Shown: in pieces, positions 37,215 through 48,253 of the stretch | Numbering within the stretch: position 1 is the stretch's first letter | Layout of the letters: the number at the start of each line of letters is the position of its first letter | From: Hetaerina americana | Lineage: Eukaryota; Arthropoda; Insecta; Odonata; Calopterygidae | Length of the DNA: 64,000 bases | Assembly: GCA_022747635.1 (NCBI GenBank) | Contig: JAKTNV010000061.1 | Location: 1,999,501 to 2,063,500 of the forward strand | Reading direction: 5' to 3' | The notes under the pieces: model-generated | Databases searched by the model: none | The model's input: only the letters and a program-made list of their open reading frames with translations | Told to the model about the DNA's origin: nothing | Program-made: the position numbers and the translations under genes

Positions 37215-37470
37215 AAATTGTCTTAACTCAGTCTTCAGCTCTACAAGTTCAACAAATCTTGCATATCGATTCTACCTTCCGTTATTCTGCCCAGCATACC
37301 CATTTTTTTCTGGCTCCATCTCGCTTACCAAGCATTCTACTCTCTATTATAGCCTTCGCTATTCCATTTTCACTAAATGTTACTGTAATCTTTAACTCTA
37401 CTACAATGGTAATCTTCAATGTTATTCCAGAAACCTTCTCCCCTTTCCTACCGGCCATGCAATACTCTTT
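37215..37470 (-). pseudogene. Degenerate RTE LINE 3' remnant (minus)
   Basis: On the minus strand IAKAIIESRMLGKRDGARKK is read around 37300-37360. It aligns with MLKSVIEGRMLGKRGKGRNR near the C-terminus of the intact RTE, and continues to WVCWAE where the intact copy has IGLLDG. The plus-strand frame 37196-37480 is the antisense shadow. Confidence 0.6.
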
Positions 37471-38489
37471 CAGCGATTAAATCGTAGGGAAATTATTCCA
37501 TCTAAAATTAATCACAATGATAGTAAAATAATTATGAATCAAAGAGACAAATAATATATTCATCCATATCCATCTACATCTCAAATATCCATCTATATAC
37601 ATCTCAAAAATATTTCAAGAAAATCAATAGCGAAAATTATGAGTGAACCAAAGCCCTGCGTCAACTGGAGGGGCGCTGAATTGGAAGTACTCATTCTAAT
37701 AATGTGCTTAACGAAGATACTACTAGAGATAGTAAATATATGAAAATAAGGATACAAAACTGAAAGAAAGATTTATTCAATGGTAATCAAAACGTCGTTT
37801 TATCATCACCTAATATCGGATAAAATTTTGAATGAAATACGTATTTAATGTTGCACTTAAAATTAAAAAAAAATGCGTGTAGGCAGTTGCTGGAATTTTG
37901 AGTCAACTATTTTAAAAACTCCTTGTTTTCCTCAAATAAATTTTAGTTTGTAAATACCAAGAGCAAATTTTTATCGCCTATACATTGAATGATTTTTCGA
38001 GACACTTTTGAGATACTAACTGGGTATTTGAAACTTTTTTGAAGCCCTTTGTAACTACTTGTTGCAATAACGAGCAACAATCTCACAAAATGATGGTTTG
38101 ACTTTAGCCTAGTCATAAATATCGCGTGATATTTCTTGTTTGAAATTAATTACCCTTTCCTTGGACCTATTGTAAAAACATAAAATGTATATATCATTAA
38201 ATTAAAATACATCAAATTCCTATCAGTGACTCCTGTGAGTAAATGGTGTCCTTAATTTATCTGTTTTTTCAATACCATATTCGAAATTCGTTTTACACTC
38301 TTTTCTAGGAATTCTTAGGTATAGCGAGTTTGTTTCCTTGTTCATATGCCATTTCGAGTAATGGCGATAGTATCTACTCCACGAATTTAAAATTTGTGAT
38401 ATTTTTCTAAGTATGACAGAAAGAGTTTTCGGGACTCCTTGTCTGTGATGCAGCCCTAGCCATACACCTTTTCAGGGTATCAGGTGGAT
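37471..38489. other. AT-rich noncoding stretch
   Basis: No gene recognised. CATCTACATCTCAAATATC-type words repeat imperfectly at 37565-37610. Confidence 0.3.
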
Positions 38490-38875
38490 TTAGGTATTTG
38501 CCCGTATGTCGGAAGGCAATTTATAGTACGGATTGAGGGTTTGAGGAGTTGTCGGAAATGAGAGAAGAGACAAGGAAGGAAGGAAGACTGTGAGGAGATG
38601 GAGAAGGGGTAGGAGGAGGATCGGAGGAGGGGCATAGGTGCATGTATTGTGCTGAGTGAGCGAGGGGGGTAGGTGTGTTTGTGGAAGGGACGTTGTCATG
38701 GGAAATGTGGAAGGGGGCGGGGAGCTCACGGGGGTGGAACCGAGACGCCGCGTGTAGTGGCGCGGAAGAGAGGGAGGGCCACCGGGGTGGACGTTTTTTA
38801 TCCTCGTCTCAGGGTATGCTACCTGGAAACCGTGAGGACACGGACACCTAGGGGGGAGACGACTTAACCCTGGTA
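38490..38875. other. GC-rich, purine-biased patch
   Basis: G/A-rich on the plus strand, with GGAGGAGG-like and GGGGG runs. The minus frame 38490-38894 (134 codons) is Pro/Thr/Leu low complexity. Possible regulatory patch; nothing specific. Confidence 0.35.
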
Positions 38876-41397
38876 AAAAAATAGTAGGCTTCATTACACG
38901 GGCAATAGGGAAATTTATTCAAAAAATCAAAATGAAGATATAAAATCCAATTTAGTTAGAACATTTGGAATAAGCGTCCAGTATTATGGATCCACAAGAG
39001 AAAATGCTCATACATTAATTTTTTTTCATTAAGAGAAAATTTACCAGATATATTTAAAAAATTCTGGGGAAAAAGAGTGATAAGAGGCATTTAATTCTGA
39101 ATTAATTAGGATGTTTGTCCCTTGAGTCATGAAGAAAGAGGGCAATACTAAGACATTATTGGCAGATGACGTAAAAAAATGTATTTCTAGCCCCGCCGTG
39201 TTAAGTTAGGAGAGATCACGAAAATAAGATTATAGGAATCCAATGTAGAATCAACAGGTTTAAAAGATCCCCTTACCCACGAAAGATAAGGGAAGAGAAA
39301 ATCTGCAAATTACGGCGCCAAGAAAAAAAATCAAGCAAGGACAAGCAGTATTCTAGTTTTTGGTCATTATTTTATCTAACACTTCCTTGCTTCCTATACC
39401 CGTCACGTATGCATAAAAATATAATTTTACATTTGGACGGTGCAGCAAATGTGAGTTGTTTTTAAGTCTCATTGACAAAATTTGAATAACTCATCCATTT
39501 GGTATTTTCACAGTGTTAGTCAATTATAATTTATCTTAATTCAATTTAACCATTGCATGCCTGGTTGTTGAAAAGACCCCTAGTGCCTCCGGCGATGGTT
39601 TTGCAGGGTGCCATGTAGGTGCAGATTTAGACTCAAGGCAGATTGGAGATTACGAACTTTGTCTTAGTCTATGCGCTAGATGAATATTTTTTGCAATCAA
39701 GCGTGACGCAACGATTACGTAACGTTTTACCCTAGATCACATTCACTTTAGTGAGCTTTAGCGAACTTAACGGAGACAAAAATCGGTCTTGACGCACAGA
39801 GCAGCCGTGGTTAATTGTTCATATCAACAGCTACGTATGTTTTTGCCTATTCAAAAAATTTTACTGAGAAGATGAAATTCTTGAAACATTTGATTTCCCG
39901 TTAGAATAAAAAAAATAACTAACTATACCCGTTATTTATTGATAGGACTGAGTTTTTATCTCTCAAAAGGTTTTCGTTCAACTCTCACATTTCACAGAAT
40001 GAGATTTTTCTCGAATGCTGCAAAGGAATTTCTTTCGCAACTCCTCCGATTTCTCCTGCACATTGCCATTTTCCCAAGTCCCAACTCTCAGAGAAAAGAG
40101 TTTTTTTATAGCAAAAATGATCTATTTCGCATCAATAGGTTCAAACTCTGTCCATGCTGCCATGCTCGCTCAAACGACAAGGTGTTACTGCCGCCTATGT
40201 TGGACGAACGTGCCTCCAATCAAGTTCGGGGAAACACACTCTGAGTGTACCTTGAGTTACGTAAATAGCTGGGAGGGCGCTGCTTAAATTGAACGCGGCC
40301 GGCAAAGAGTATGAGGGATACAGGAAGCGATAGCTAAGGCGAATAATCAGTCGTTTGTTTGTGGTTACGCGTCAACCACGAAAAGAATTATGAACTCTCA
40401 ACAACCCGCTGTCAAAAAATCTCGTGAAAAAAGAAATCAGTAGTCTCCTTGAGTCCTTATGAACGGATATAATGACGGAATAGTGATCTCCTCCGAAGTA
40501 GGGGACGATGAAATGTGTCTGTGGGTTGTGAAAAAAGGCAATAAAAGCTGGAATCGAATTGGAAACATTCTTACTTAAGATAGTCTGCGGAACTCAGTTG
40601 CAGTATGTTTGATAGAAGCTCAGAGACAAGCCAAGGATTAATGAAGTGACAACTTTATTGAGTACAAGGGCGGATTGAGACTTATTCCAGTTCCTTAGAG
40701 TGTGGCGTGGTGAGTGTAAATTATGAATTTAAAAGAATAAAAAATTCCCGACACTTTTACGTGAAATAATGTTCTAGTGTGAGGTAGGATATGTAAAATT
40801 TATGGCAATGAGGGAGTGGAAACATAATACATTATATGAGATTGAGAGTTTGATTCCTGCGTCTTACATATTAAAATGCCCATCATTTATGGATTTTATT
40901 TCATGTCGCGCTTTGTTTTGATTTAAGTGGATCCTATTAAACGAAATAGTATCTTTATTTTATTCACATTTTGCTTTATTGTTGTGTTTATTTATTTATA
41001 TATTTTTATTGTTGTATTTATTATGTTTTTACTCGATGGTGTAAGTGTTGCGAGTTTTTGGAATAAATACATGCATATATGGTCGATGCCAACACCTACT
41101 AACCTGGCTAACAGCTTTACCAATTTGTTCACTAAAACACCTGATCTCAGATCTCGTTAAAGCGTCCAATGGTGTAATTTTGTCTACACTTTCCGTTTTT
41201 CTACATTTTAAGACGCTTATTAACCGTGCGCTTGCCAGCATCCACGCCTACTGTTTCTCCTGGAGACACGAAGAATTTTATTAGTGGATATTTCTATTGA
41301 AAAAGTCTAGTAGTAGTACGCAGTCTAAAGTAGTGGTACGAGTCTCGTAGGTATTAGTGTCTCATAGCAACTATTTAGAACTTCTGAAGACGTAGAG
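38876..41397. other. AT-rich noncoding stretch
   Basis: No domain-bearing frame; 101- and 90-codon frames at 39939-40287 overlap each other. No repeat recognised. Confidence 0.3.
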
Positions 41398-41550
41398 CAA
41401 ATTTTGAAAATTCCATCACATTATGAGAGAGAACCAGAGAGATAGATCGTAGAACGGATAAGTTTAAGATGCCGTTTCTCCTTTGAACAATGAGAGAAAG
41501 AAACACCGGCGACCATCATCAACCAGGGAATAATAAACATCATTAGACAG
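41398..41550 (+). pseudogene. LINE ORF2 3'-terminal remnant (CR1/Jockey-like), copy A
   Basis: This aligns by eye with 49340-49480: both contain AATTCCATCACATTATG, then a CCGTTTCTCC...GAACAATGAGAGAAAG core and GCGACC-CATCA. With stops the core reads KMPFLL-stop-TMRERN. That corresponds to the PFLPRTIREWNS motif found near the C-terminus of CR1/Jockey-type LINE proteins. Downstream to ~41800 is T-rich, and its 83-codon frame is not a gene. Confidence 0.5.
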
Positions 41551-41911
41551 TTGGGACTTGATGGGTTTTCCTTATTTTTTGTGCTCGTCTTTCCTTTTTT
41601 GTGTGGGCATGAAAATTACTATGTTGAAACCTATCATTTTTTTTCGGAGTTTCCGATATTTATTTCCCATTTATTTCCTAATGTATTTGGTATTTCATTT
41701 TCATTTTATTCTTGGTTAATATGCTTAAATTTTTATGTGGTAATAGCAAGGTTTTTTAAATATTTCTTGTTCTATTCCCAAACGGTTTTTTCTCAACTTT
41801 GAAACATATTTTTCATTGCCTAATAGAAATAAATATTTGTAACCAACAGGCATTCATGTACACTGATTGATCGCAACTCTTCACGTGCAGTTCATTCCTG
41901 TTGTGATTGCA
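41551..41911. other. T-rich stretch, possibly LINE 3' region
   Basis: Extremely T-rich plus strand between the LINE C-terminal remnant and the terminal block at 41912. An open frame here is Phe-rich by composition. Confidence 0.3.
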
Positions 41912-41942
41912 TACCCTGCCACACACCGTGCTGATGGCTAAC
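41912..41942 (+). repeat. CR1/L2-like LINE 3'-end block
   Basis: ACCCTGCCACACACCGTGCT is a close match to the plus-orientation recurring block. It lies downstream of a LINE C-terminal remnant, as expected for a LINE 3' terminus. Confidence 0.5.
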
Positions 41943-42440
41943 AGTTTATCATGGATATGTGGCTTAATTTATCATTAGAAAATAAAATGTCCTTTGATTC
42001 AAATCACCAGGCATTTTCATCTTGAGTGCAAGCAGCACCATGACTGTTGCCCAGATGGTACAATCAATTCATTTAAAAGGTGACTCGACATGTGGCAACA
42101 CAATTTGGATAATAAGCACTGACCTGACTTAAGATTATGATAATTAAGATTATATACCCTTACAATTTCTGTGATATTCATTCTAAGACAAAATCTTGAT
42201 AAAGCTTGAGATTTTGCAGAGGAGTACTAATTATGCTAATAACAATCTGATGATTCTGATGTGTACCTAATAATATGGTTTGTATGATCGCATGAAATGG
42301 GTACGTCTTTGCATCGTAAATGCATCACGACCTCTTTTTTGGATTTAAACAAAGAATACTCGCAAAGGACAACGTAAAAATCAACAAATACCAATAAAAC
42401 AATCACAGAGTGTAAAAATGATTTGTATTGACCGGGATTT
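41943..42440. other. AT-rich noncoding stretch
   Basis: No gene recognised. Confidence 0.3.
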
Positions 42441-42507
42441 TTCAGAGTTTAAGAGGACTTTCAGAAAGAGGACTTTTCTTCCTGTGAAAAACTTCAGAGT
42501 TTAAGAG
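42441..42507. repeat. 15-bp direct repeats bordering 37 bp
   Basis: TTCAGAGTTTAAGAG occurs identically at 42441-42455 and 42493-42507, the second copy abutting the tRNA-like segment. It may be a target-site duplication or a local duplication. Confidence 0.75.
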
Positions 42508-42509
42508 AC

Positions 42510-42583
42510 CGCCTCGATAGATTAACTGGCTAAAGCGCTCGGTCGGAAATCGAGGGATCCGGGTTCGTATCCTGATCAAGGTG
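42510..42583 (+). repeat. tRNA-like SINE head
   Basis: A-box-like ACTGGCTAAAGCGC and B-box-like CCGGGTTCGTATCC are ~30 nt apart. Between them CTCGG/TCGAG (42538-42554) can form an anticodon stem around TCGGAAA. The acceptor halves pair only partly, and position 33 of the anticodon loop is C rather than T, so a working tRNA is unlikely. Best read as a tRNA-derived SINE head or tRNA pseudogene. Confidence 0.55.
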
Positions 42584-43758
42584 AATGACTCTTACAATCT
42601 GAAATAGTTGCATTGAAATACATATTAGCGGATGACTCCGTTAAAAGTAACTGTTGCGGTATCTCCCGAAGTTTCTTGGAACCAACGAATATGGTCAAAA
42701 ATGCGCAGATTTTAATAAAGTTATAATAAATTTTGTAAAATATAGTTTTGGAGGGTATTATCAATATTACTACTATTTTATCTCTAGCAAATAAAGTTTA
42801 GCACATAATGATTCAGCGATTGTGATGATTATATTACAGATACCTTGTGAATACGCGGTAGCTGCATTGCAAACATTGGACTTCAAGAAGAAAATGATAA
42901 GGTTTTTTTTACCTTAGTGGAAACCCGAGATAGGTGCCAGTACACACCGTGCGGTCTTAATTAATTTAAAATAAAATATATTTCCAAATATTTTCTTCGA
43001 GTGATAGTCTCCATATTAGGTGTCTATAATTGGAAGAGTAGATAAGAGCTGAGTCTTCGCCCATATTCCAGCTGCTGAAGGAATTCCCATCGAAACCACG
43101 TCACTCGAAGTGAACGCGTTGGTTAATGAGACTGTCATGGGATCAGCTGTTGGTTGTCCACACGCCTACGGCATTTCTAGAATGTATAACGAATGATTCA
43201 TCGCCAATAATTCATTTTACCTTTCGAAGGAAATTACTCATTTATTCATTAATTTTTTTACCATATGGGGCACCTTAATTAACGTTTTTAAGAATTTTCC
43301 ATCGGGAAACATAATTTATTCTGCCTTTGAGTAATGAATATGTTGGTTAAATTGATGCCAGAACAATGCGGAAATTATTTTATCACTGCCCCAACTTCTG
43401 TTTTCGGAGTTCGTTATCAAGTGCTGATAATCTTGTTAAAGATGTAATTTCTTTTTTAATATTTTTGTAATCGGTAAACACTTTGTTGAAGCGAAATCCT
43501 TATCTTGTTTGCAGTATATTCGTCCACATTGCCCTTCATTTTAAGAGCAATCAGATTGCGATAATGCTTGCTCTTCATTCGCCCTCACTGTGCAGAAAAA
43601 TTTCTTATTTAATCGCAATTCCATTTGGGTTATAATCGTTCTAACCATGGCGGCTTTTACGCATGGCTTTCGGGTCAAAAAATCATGTTTTATAGACCAC
43701 AAAAGTCATTAATGCAATAAATAGGATTATTATCAACAGTTTTTAGTGAAACAATTAA
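42584..43758. other. AT-rich noncoding stretch
   Basis: No domain-bearing frame. A weak resemblance to the LINE terminal block (CAGTACACACCGTGCGG near 42940) is not strong enough to call. Confidence 0.3.
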
Positions 43759-43770
43759 TATGTGTGTGTG

Positions 43771-43837
<67 letters not shown>
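43759..43837. repeat. (TG)n/(TA)n microsatellite abutting truncated LINE
   Basis: A short (TG)n leads into ~34 TA units that end exactly at the 5' break of the RTE copy. Confidence 0.95.
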
Positions 43838-43839
<2 letters not shown>

Positions 43840-44328
43840 AGTAAGGATGTTAAGAAAAGACTCGTAAAAACTTTAATTTGGAGCATTGCTATGTACGGCG
43901 CGGAAACGTGGTCATTGAAGCAGGAGGATAGACGTAGACTGGAGGCTTTTGAAATGTGGGTGTGGAGAAGAATGGAGAAGGTGAAATGAACAGAAAAGAA
44001 AACAAACGAGGAAGTACTTGGTATGGTGGGCGAAGAGAAGGGTTTGTTGGGAGCAATCCTATGGAGGCAGGAAAAGTGGCTGAAGGGGGTATTGACCGGC
44101 AGTGGGATGTTGAAGACTGTAATAGAAGGGAGAATGTTAGGCAAACGAAGAAAGGGAAGGAACAGGATAGGGATGTTGGACGGGATGAAGAGAAGAAGAA
44201 AGTACTCGGAGCTGAAGAGGGACCTGATGTAGAGTAGGATGCTGTGTTTTGCTAGGGGCCACAAAATATTTAATTAGTAATTACGTCCATCCAAAAAACC
44301 TACCTTGACCGGTAGATTACCTAATAAT
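43837..44328 (+). mobile_element. 5'-truncated RTE LINE copy
   Basis: Begins TTGAGTAAGGATGTTAAG, equivalent to ~17647 of the full copy, and runs to the shared 3' end CCTACCTTGACCGGTAG with a (TAA)n/(TAAA)n tail instead of poly(A). By eye the coding part is about 93% identical to the full element (~27 differences over ~393 bp). The truncation point and the simple-repeat tail are typical of target-primed reverse transcription of RTE elements. Confidence 0.9.
43840..44232 (+). pseudogene. RTE C-terminal coding fragment with TGA
   Basis: Encodes only the last ~130 codons of the RTE protein: KTLIWSIAMYGAETWSLK, then LEAFEMWVWRRMEKVK. A TGA at 43987-43989 replaces the TGG of the full copy (KWTEKK). 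The downstream frame stays open to the native stop at 44230-44232. It lacks the endonuclease and RT domains. A minus frame of 169 codons here is its antisense shadow. Confidence 0.85.
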
Positions 44329-44335
44329 AAATAAT

Positions 44336-44383
44336 AATAAATAAATAAATATTTGCCTTGGGGCAAATATTTATTTATTTATT
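44336..44383. repeat. Perfect 22-bp hairpin at LINE tail
   Basis: Arms 44336-44357 and 44362-44383 are perfectly complementary across a TTGG loop; the centre reads AAATATTTGCC-TTGG-GGCAAATATTT. The left arm is continuous with the (TAAA)n tail of the truncated RTE. A tail fold-back or a tail-to-tail event is possible. Confidence 0.9.
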
Positions 44384-44464
44384 TAATATATATATATATA
44401 TTATTCTATTACCACAATATATGTATACGTTTGCATTAATTTGCTGAAAGTAGCGAATCCATCG

Positions 44465-45000
44465 TAAAGGGGGGGCTCTCCTATTCAAAATGCTAGGCGC
44501 ATTCATCATCCGGTTTTCATTTCCGCCCTCGCCAACTCAAGCGTTGGGCAAAACATTGCATTGTGAATGGGGTGCCGTTTGGCGCGAGGGTGGCTGTTTT
44601 TTGGGTCTCTGCTGGAGGACTCAGATCCCCCTTCTCGTCCCCCCCCCCCAACCTCCCTCCTCCCCTGAGCTGAACGGAACTGCCGGAAAGTCCATTTTCA
44701 CGGAGGAAATGGGAATTAATCAAGTATGAGGTTTCCAGTCTCACGACGTCAAGAGAGAGGGGCGAGGCCCCCCCCCCGCGTGGGGTCGGGTTGCGCAGGT
44801 GCATGATGGGAAGGGGGAGGGGCATCCCCGTGTGGGGGTGAGGATGGGAAGGAGGAGGATTAGAGGCGGCTTTCCGCCTTTGGGAATCCGGGGGGGGGGG
44901 GGGAGAGAGAGTGTGTGTTGGGACGTGGTAGGGTCACGGGCCGCTTCTGGTGGGAGCGCAAGATTGCTGGGAGTTGGCAACTTTACCTGATCCGCCGGGA
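44465..45000. other. GC-rich patch with long C and G runs
   Basis: C10 and C9 runs near 44640 and 44769, a G14 run near 44890-44903 followed by (GA)n and (GT)n, and several GGGG clusters at 44810-44900. Frames on both strands are low-complexity. Strong G-quadruplex potential on the plus strand near 44890. Confidence 0.45.
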
Positions 45001-45510
45001 GTCTCCCGGAATTCGAAAATAGAAATTCCATCCTTTTTTTCCAACACTAGTTTGATGCCTACGCCTCTGTCATTCGACAGTACCTTCCTCATAACGGGAT
45101 GCGTATTGCCATTGAGCAATTGCAAGCTGATGACTTCGAAAAATGCAATACTGAGCGGAGGAGTATTGCTGGTTTGTTCGAGTTATCCTCTGATCAATGT
45201 AATGAGGTGCGCATTTTTCCCGTAAAAATCATAGTTTCACGTCATTTGTGTGCACACAACTGGACTGCTCAGTTAATCATTAAACTACACTCAGTGCCAC
45301 CTGCAAAGTTTATGGCAGGGCGGCAGTTCTCCCTAAAATCGGTGGTGAGTTACCCTGAATGAAAAACTATATATATAACTACTACTAAAAGCAAAACTGT
45401 ATTGACCAGAGCTAAATGATGTGTCAAAGATGTTACGTTACGAGGATTTGTTAATTTTTAAAAATGCAAATTTATGAGTAGAAGCATGATCTCTGGGCCC
45501 ATAACCTCCG
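45001..45510. other. Noncoding stretch
   Basis: Complex, moderately GC-neutral sequence. Two overlapping plus frames (44950-45225, 45099-45362) have no recognisable domain. Confidence 0.3.
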
Positions 45511-45535
45511 CTCTCCTGCCACACGCCCTTACGGT
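45511..45535 (+). repeat. CR1/L2-like LINE 3'-end block
   Basis: CTCTCCTGCCACACGCCCTT resembles the plus-orientation recurring block (CCTGCCACACACC). Only the core is recognisable. Confidence 0.4.
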
Positions 45536-45940
45536 GAAACGTGTGGATGCAACTTAGATACAAACGGTAAATGAAACTGTTGCTATTCTCACTTCGTAGA
45601 ACTCCATTATGTGATGAAAAGGAGCAAAAAAATTCTGTTTCCTCATTAAAGCATATTTTTTATCTCGGTTTTATTACGGTGCATAATGAGGAGAGGACAG
45701 AATTACTTTACTCTATGACAAGACCTTGATCGTGAAAGATATATTTAAATGATGAAAGGCAGTTTTTTTGTTCCTTATCAACTAAAATGAGGAAAATAAG
45801 TCTCTAAACAGCTTAGTACTGATGAGTTTTGGGAGATGGTGCATCATCAGGAGAATTTGCGTCCGTTTTAGCGTAAATAATCGAAGGCAATGAGATATTC
45901 TTGATGAATGCTTATCGTTGTCGAAGATGTGATTTCGAGG
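45536..45940. other. AT-rich noncoding stretch
   Basis: No gene or repeat recognised. Confidence 0.3.
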
Positions 45941-46240
45941 AGTAGTAGTATTTAGGGGGGGCGACCGACAGCTGAGGTCATTTGCGCCATAGGGGATGGA
46001 CAGGAAAGGATGAAGGGTGGAGAGAAACCCGGCGTTGGCATTAGCCTGCTCTTTACGAACGGCGCCAAGGGTAGTCGCAGCTTAACGTCCCATCCGACGA
46101 ACGGCGTACTCACTCAAAGTGCCCTCCACGAAGCAACTCAAGTAGGGATCGAGATATGAAAAATATTCGACACCGCCGGGATTAGAACCTAGGCCCTCTG
46201 GGTGGGAAGCCAGTACGTTAGCCACCGCACCATCTCGATC
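45941..46240 (-). mobile_element. tRNA-derived SINE, copy 2 (more complete)
   Basis: Read on the minus strand it starts near CGATCGAGATGGTGCGGTGG, with an A-box-like GGTGGCTAACGTACTGG, an anticodon-like loop TTCCCAC and a B-box-like CTAGGTTCTAATCCC. The body shared with copy 1 (8011-8291) follows, then CCTAAATACTACTACT as an (ACT)n tail. Both promoter boxes are visible, so this copy defines the family better. The anticodon-like CCC is compatible with a tRNA-Gly origin, but this is weak. Confidence 0.8.
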
Positions 46241-46821
46241 GATCTCGTTTTTAAACTCCCCGTTAAATACCTAGATGAGAAAGTTCGACCGAAGGGATTA
46301 GTCATTCTCAATAGACGGTTTTTTTCCCATGGAAACGTTCTCCCTCATGTAAAAGTTAGAATTAGAGACGTTGTTCATATCATTAGTTTCATTGTGTTTC
46401 TTGTGGAAAAATATGATATTAATTGAGGTGATTTCAATCTGAGTATGCAATAACACAGATTATGACCCAATAATGTGGTTTTTTGACACTTAAGGCGCTT
46501 CTTTGTATTTTTATGATTAAATAAACGGTCATCTCCAACCTCCAATCCCACCCAACCTACATATTTCGGGAAATCATATACGAATGGCGTCGCTGTCGAA
46601 GGTAACTGGAAAACATTAACAGAGCGAAGGTTAAATTACAGATTAAATCTCTTGAATACATTGGAGGGATTTCTCTTTAGCGATGCCGTTGAAAATGTAT
46701 TACTCGTAAAATGTAATGTACATGGTACTTCGGTAGAAGATCTCATGTCAATACAATTATAGAGATTAAGAGTAAAACAGATTAGTCATTTTTACTAAGG
46801 AATTTTTGAAGTAATTTTTAA
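46241..46821. other. AT-rich noncoding stretch
   Basis: No gene or repeat recognised. Confidence 0.3.
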
Positions 46822-46955
46822 ACGAACGATAAGGGATCAGAATAACGTTGTCCGACCGCGGTATGAGTAAAAATATTCAGGTCAAAATTAGTCTGGTGTG
46901 TAATCACCCCCTGATATATACACTAGTAGTGGCTTGCAGGGTACTAAAAAAATAA
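46822..46955 (+). repeat. CR1/L2-like LINE 3' terminus (+)
   Basis: About 130 bp that is the approximate inverse complement of 48254-48380 (roughly 80% by eye). It includes AAGGGATCAGAATAACGTTG, then the terminal block with GTGGCTTGCAGGGTACTAAA and an A-rich tail. Both copies end after GTACTAAAAA, supporting a common LINE 3' end. Confidence 0.65.
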
Positions 46956-48253
46956 AAAAAACGCATGCCTTTTCACCACCAAAATCATGTCAAAATTTGA
47001 ATTTGTCTGGGGGACCGTTCTGAGGTATTTTTCCTCAATTTTACTCAATATTCATATCGCCTTGCGACATTATTAGACACGAAATATTTACTTTTTCCTT
47101 TTGAAAAGTGGAACGTTATTACAAAGGTGTTTCTAAACGATCCCCCGATTCAATATACTCATTTCCCTCATCGTGTTGAGTATATTGAGGCAAAATCAAT
47201 CCGGGGTACTTGTAGTGTGTATTTTTTCTTTCACTATCATCCCCCCCCCGCAAATTTCTTTCTCATGGATTGACCCTCACCTGCAATCAACTCTCCGGAA
47301 GTTGGCTGCCTTAATTGGGAGAGGTTAGCCGGGCAGGGGAGGGAGGAGATGGTCTTTGGGGGTTATTGGATGGCGAGAAAGACTTTGGAGTAAGGGAAAC
47401 GCAAGGTGGGATCGCAGTTTGCAAGAGCGTCCGTTTCGGAGCGCCTGCATCTTCCTCATCACCTCTAAGCTTATCGACGTAACAAGTTTCGACAATAGGT
47501 CTTTCTATTGTATTAACCCTCTTGCTACTCCGCACCCTTTTCCATTTTTTTGCATCTGTCGATTATCCTGCTTCTTTTAGCATTTTCTTCTTTCAGTTTG
47601 CAACAGCTAAAGGCCGCCATGGTGAGTTGCCCGTGCTCAATTATACAAGTTACGATGGTATGAAGGTACGTTCCCAAGGCAATTTCCACCAGCGACGATC
47701 GACACGACGTCGCTTGGTAGTGACAACGATGAGCACCACTTCTCTCGGTAGTTATCGAAAGAAATATTCTGTAAGAGGCTCTTAGAAGACCAACATCAAT
47801 AGTCACTGACTCCTAATTGCAAAATATTGTTAATGAACTGCATTTAAATTCTCAGGAATAGGAGCATGTACTGTAATACGCAAAAGCTTAGAAACTGGGA
47901 GGTCATTTTTCTTCGCAATCACAGTATGAAATTCGATTTCTTCGCGAATGCCTCTTGGACCTAGAAACAATTAAGTACATATTAAAGCCGTGTTGAGGAA
48001 GCAAATAAATTGAATTCGCTGAGTGATAGTTACTACGAATACATTCATTAAGACTACAGGAACTCTTTGACCTTTGATTTAATTGATGTCTCAAATCAGG
48101 ACAAGGATGAACTATGATTCAATAGTCTGCCCAAGCTGTTTTAAAAAATAAACAAACTTTCTACATGGTTACAAATAATGTAGCAGACCAAAGCTGTATC
48201 CCTATTCACGTACTTTGTAATAAATTCCCTTCAGAAGGTATTTTTTGTATGTT
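46956..48253. other. Spacer between two inverted LINE ends
   Basis: Contains the small hairpin at 47150-47188 and a GC-richer piece at 47240-47420. Frames here are short and domain-less. It separates two LINE 3' ends facing each other. Confidence 0.35.
47150..47188. repeat. Small inverted repeat
   Basis: TCAATATACTCA (47150-47161) and TGAGTATATTGA (47177-47188) are perfectly complementary 12-bp arms around a 15-bp spacer. Confidence 0.7.

Noticed and set aside
41551..41802. 83-codon Phe-rich membrane-like frame
   Set aside because: T-rich sequence gives Phe/Leu by composition; it lies between pieces of a dead LINE.
42510..42583. Functional tRNA gene
   Set aside because: Acceptor stem pairs poorly and the residue before the putative anticodon is C, not T.
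43755..44264. 169-codon minus-strand frame
   Set aside because: Antisense shadow of the truncated RTE plus a (TA)n run.
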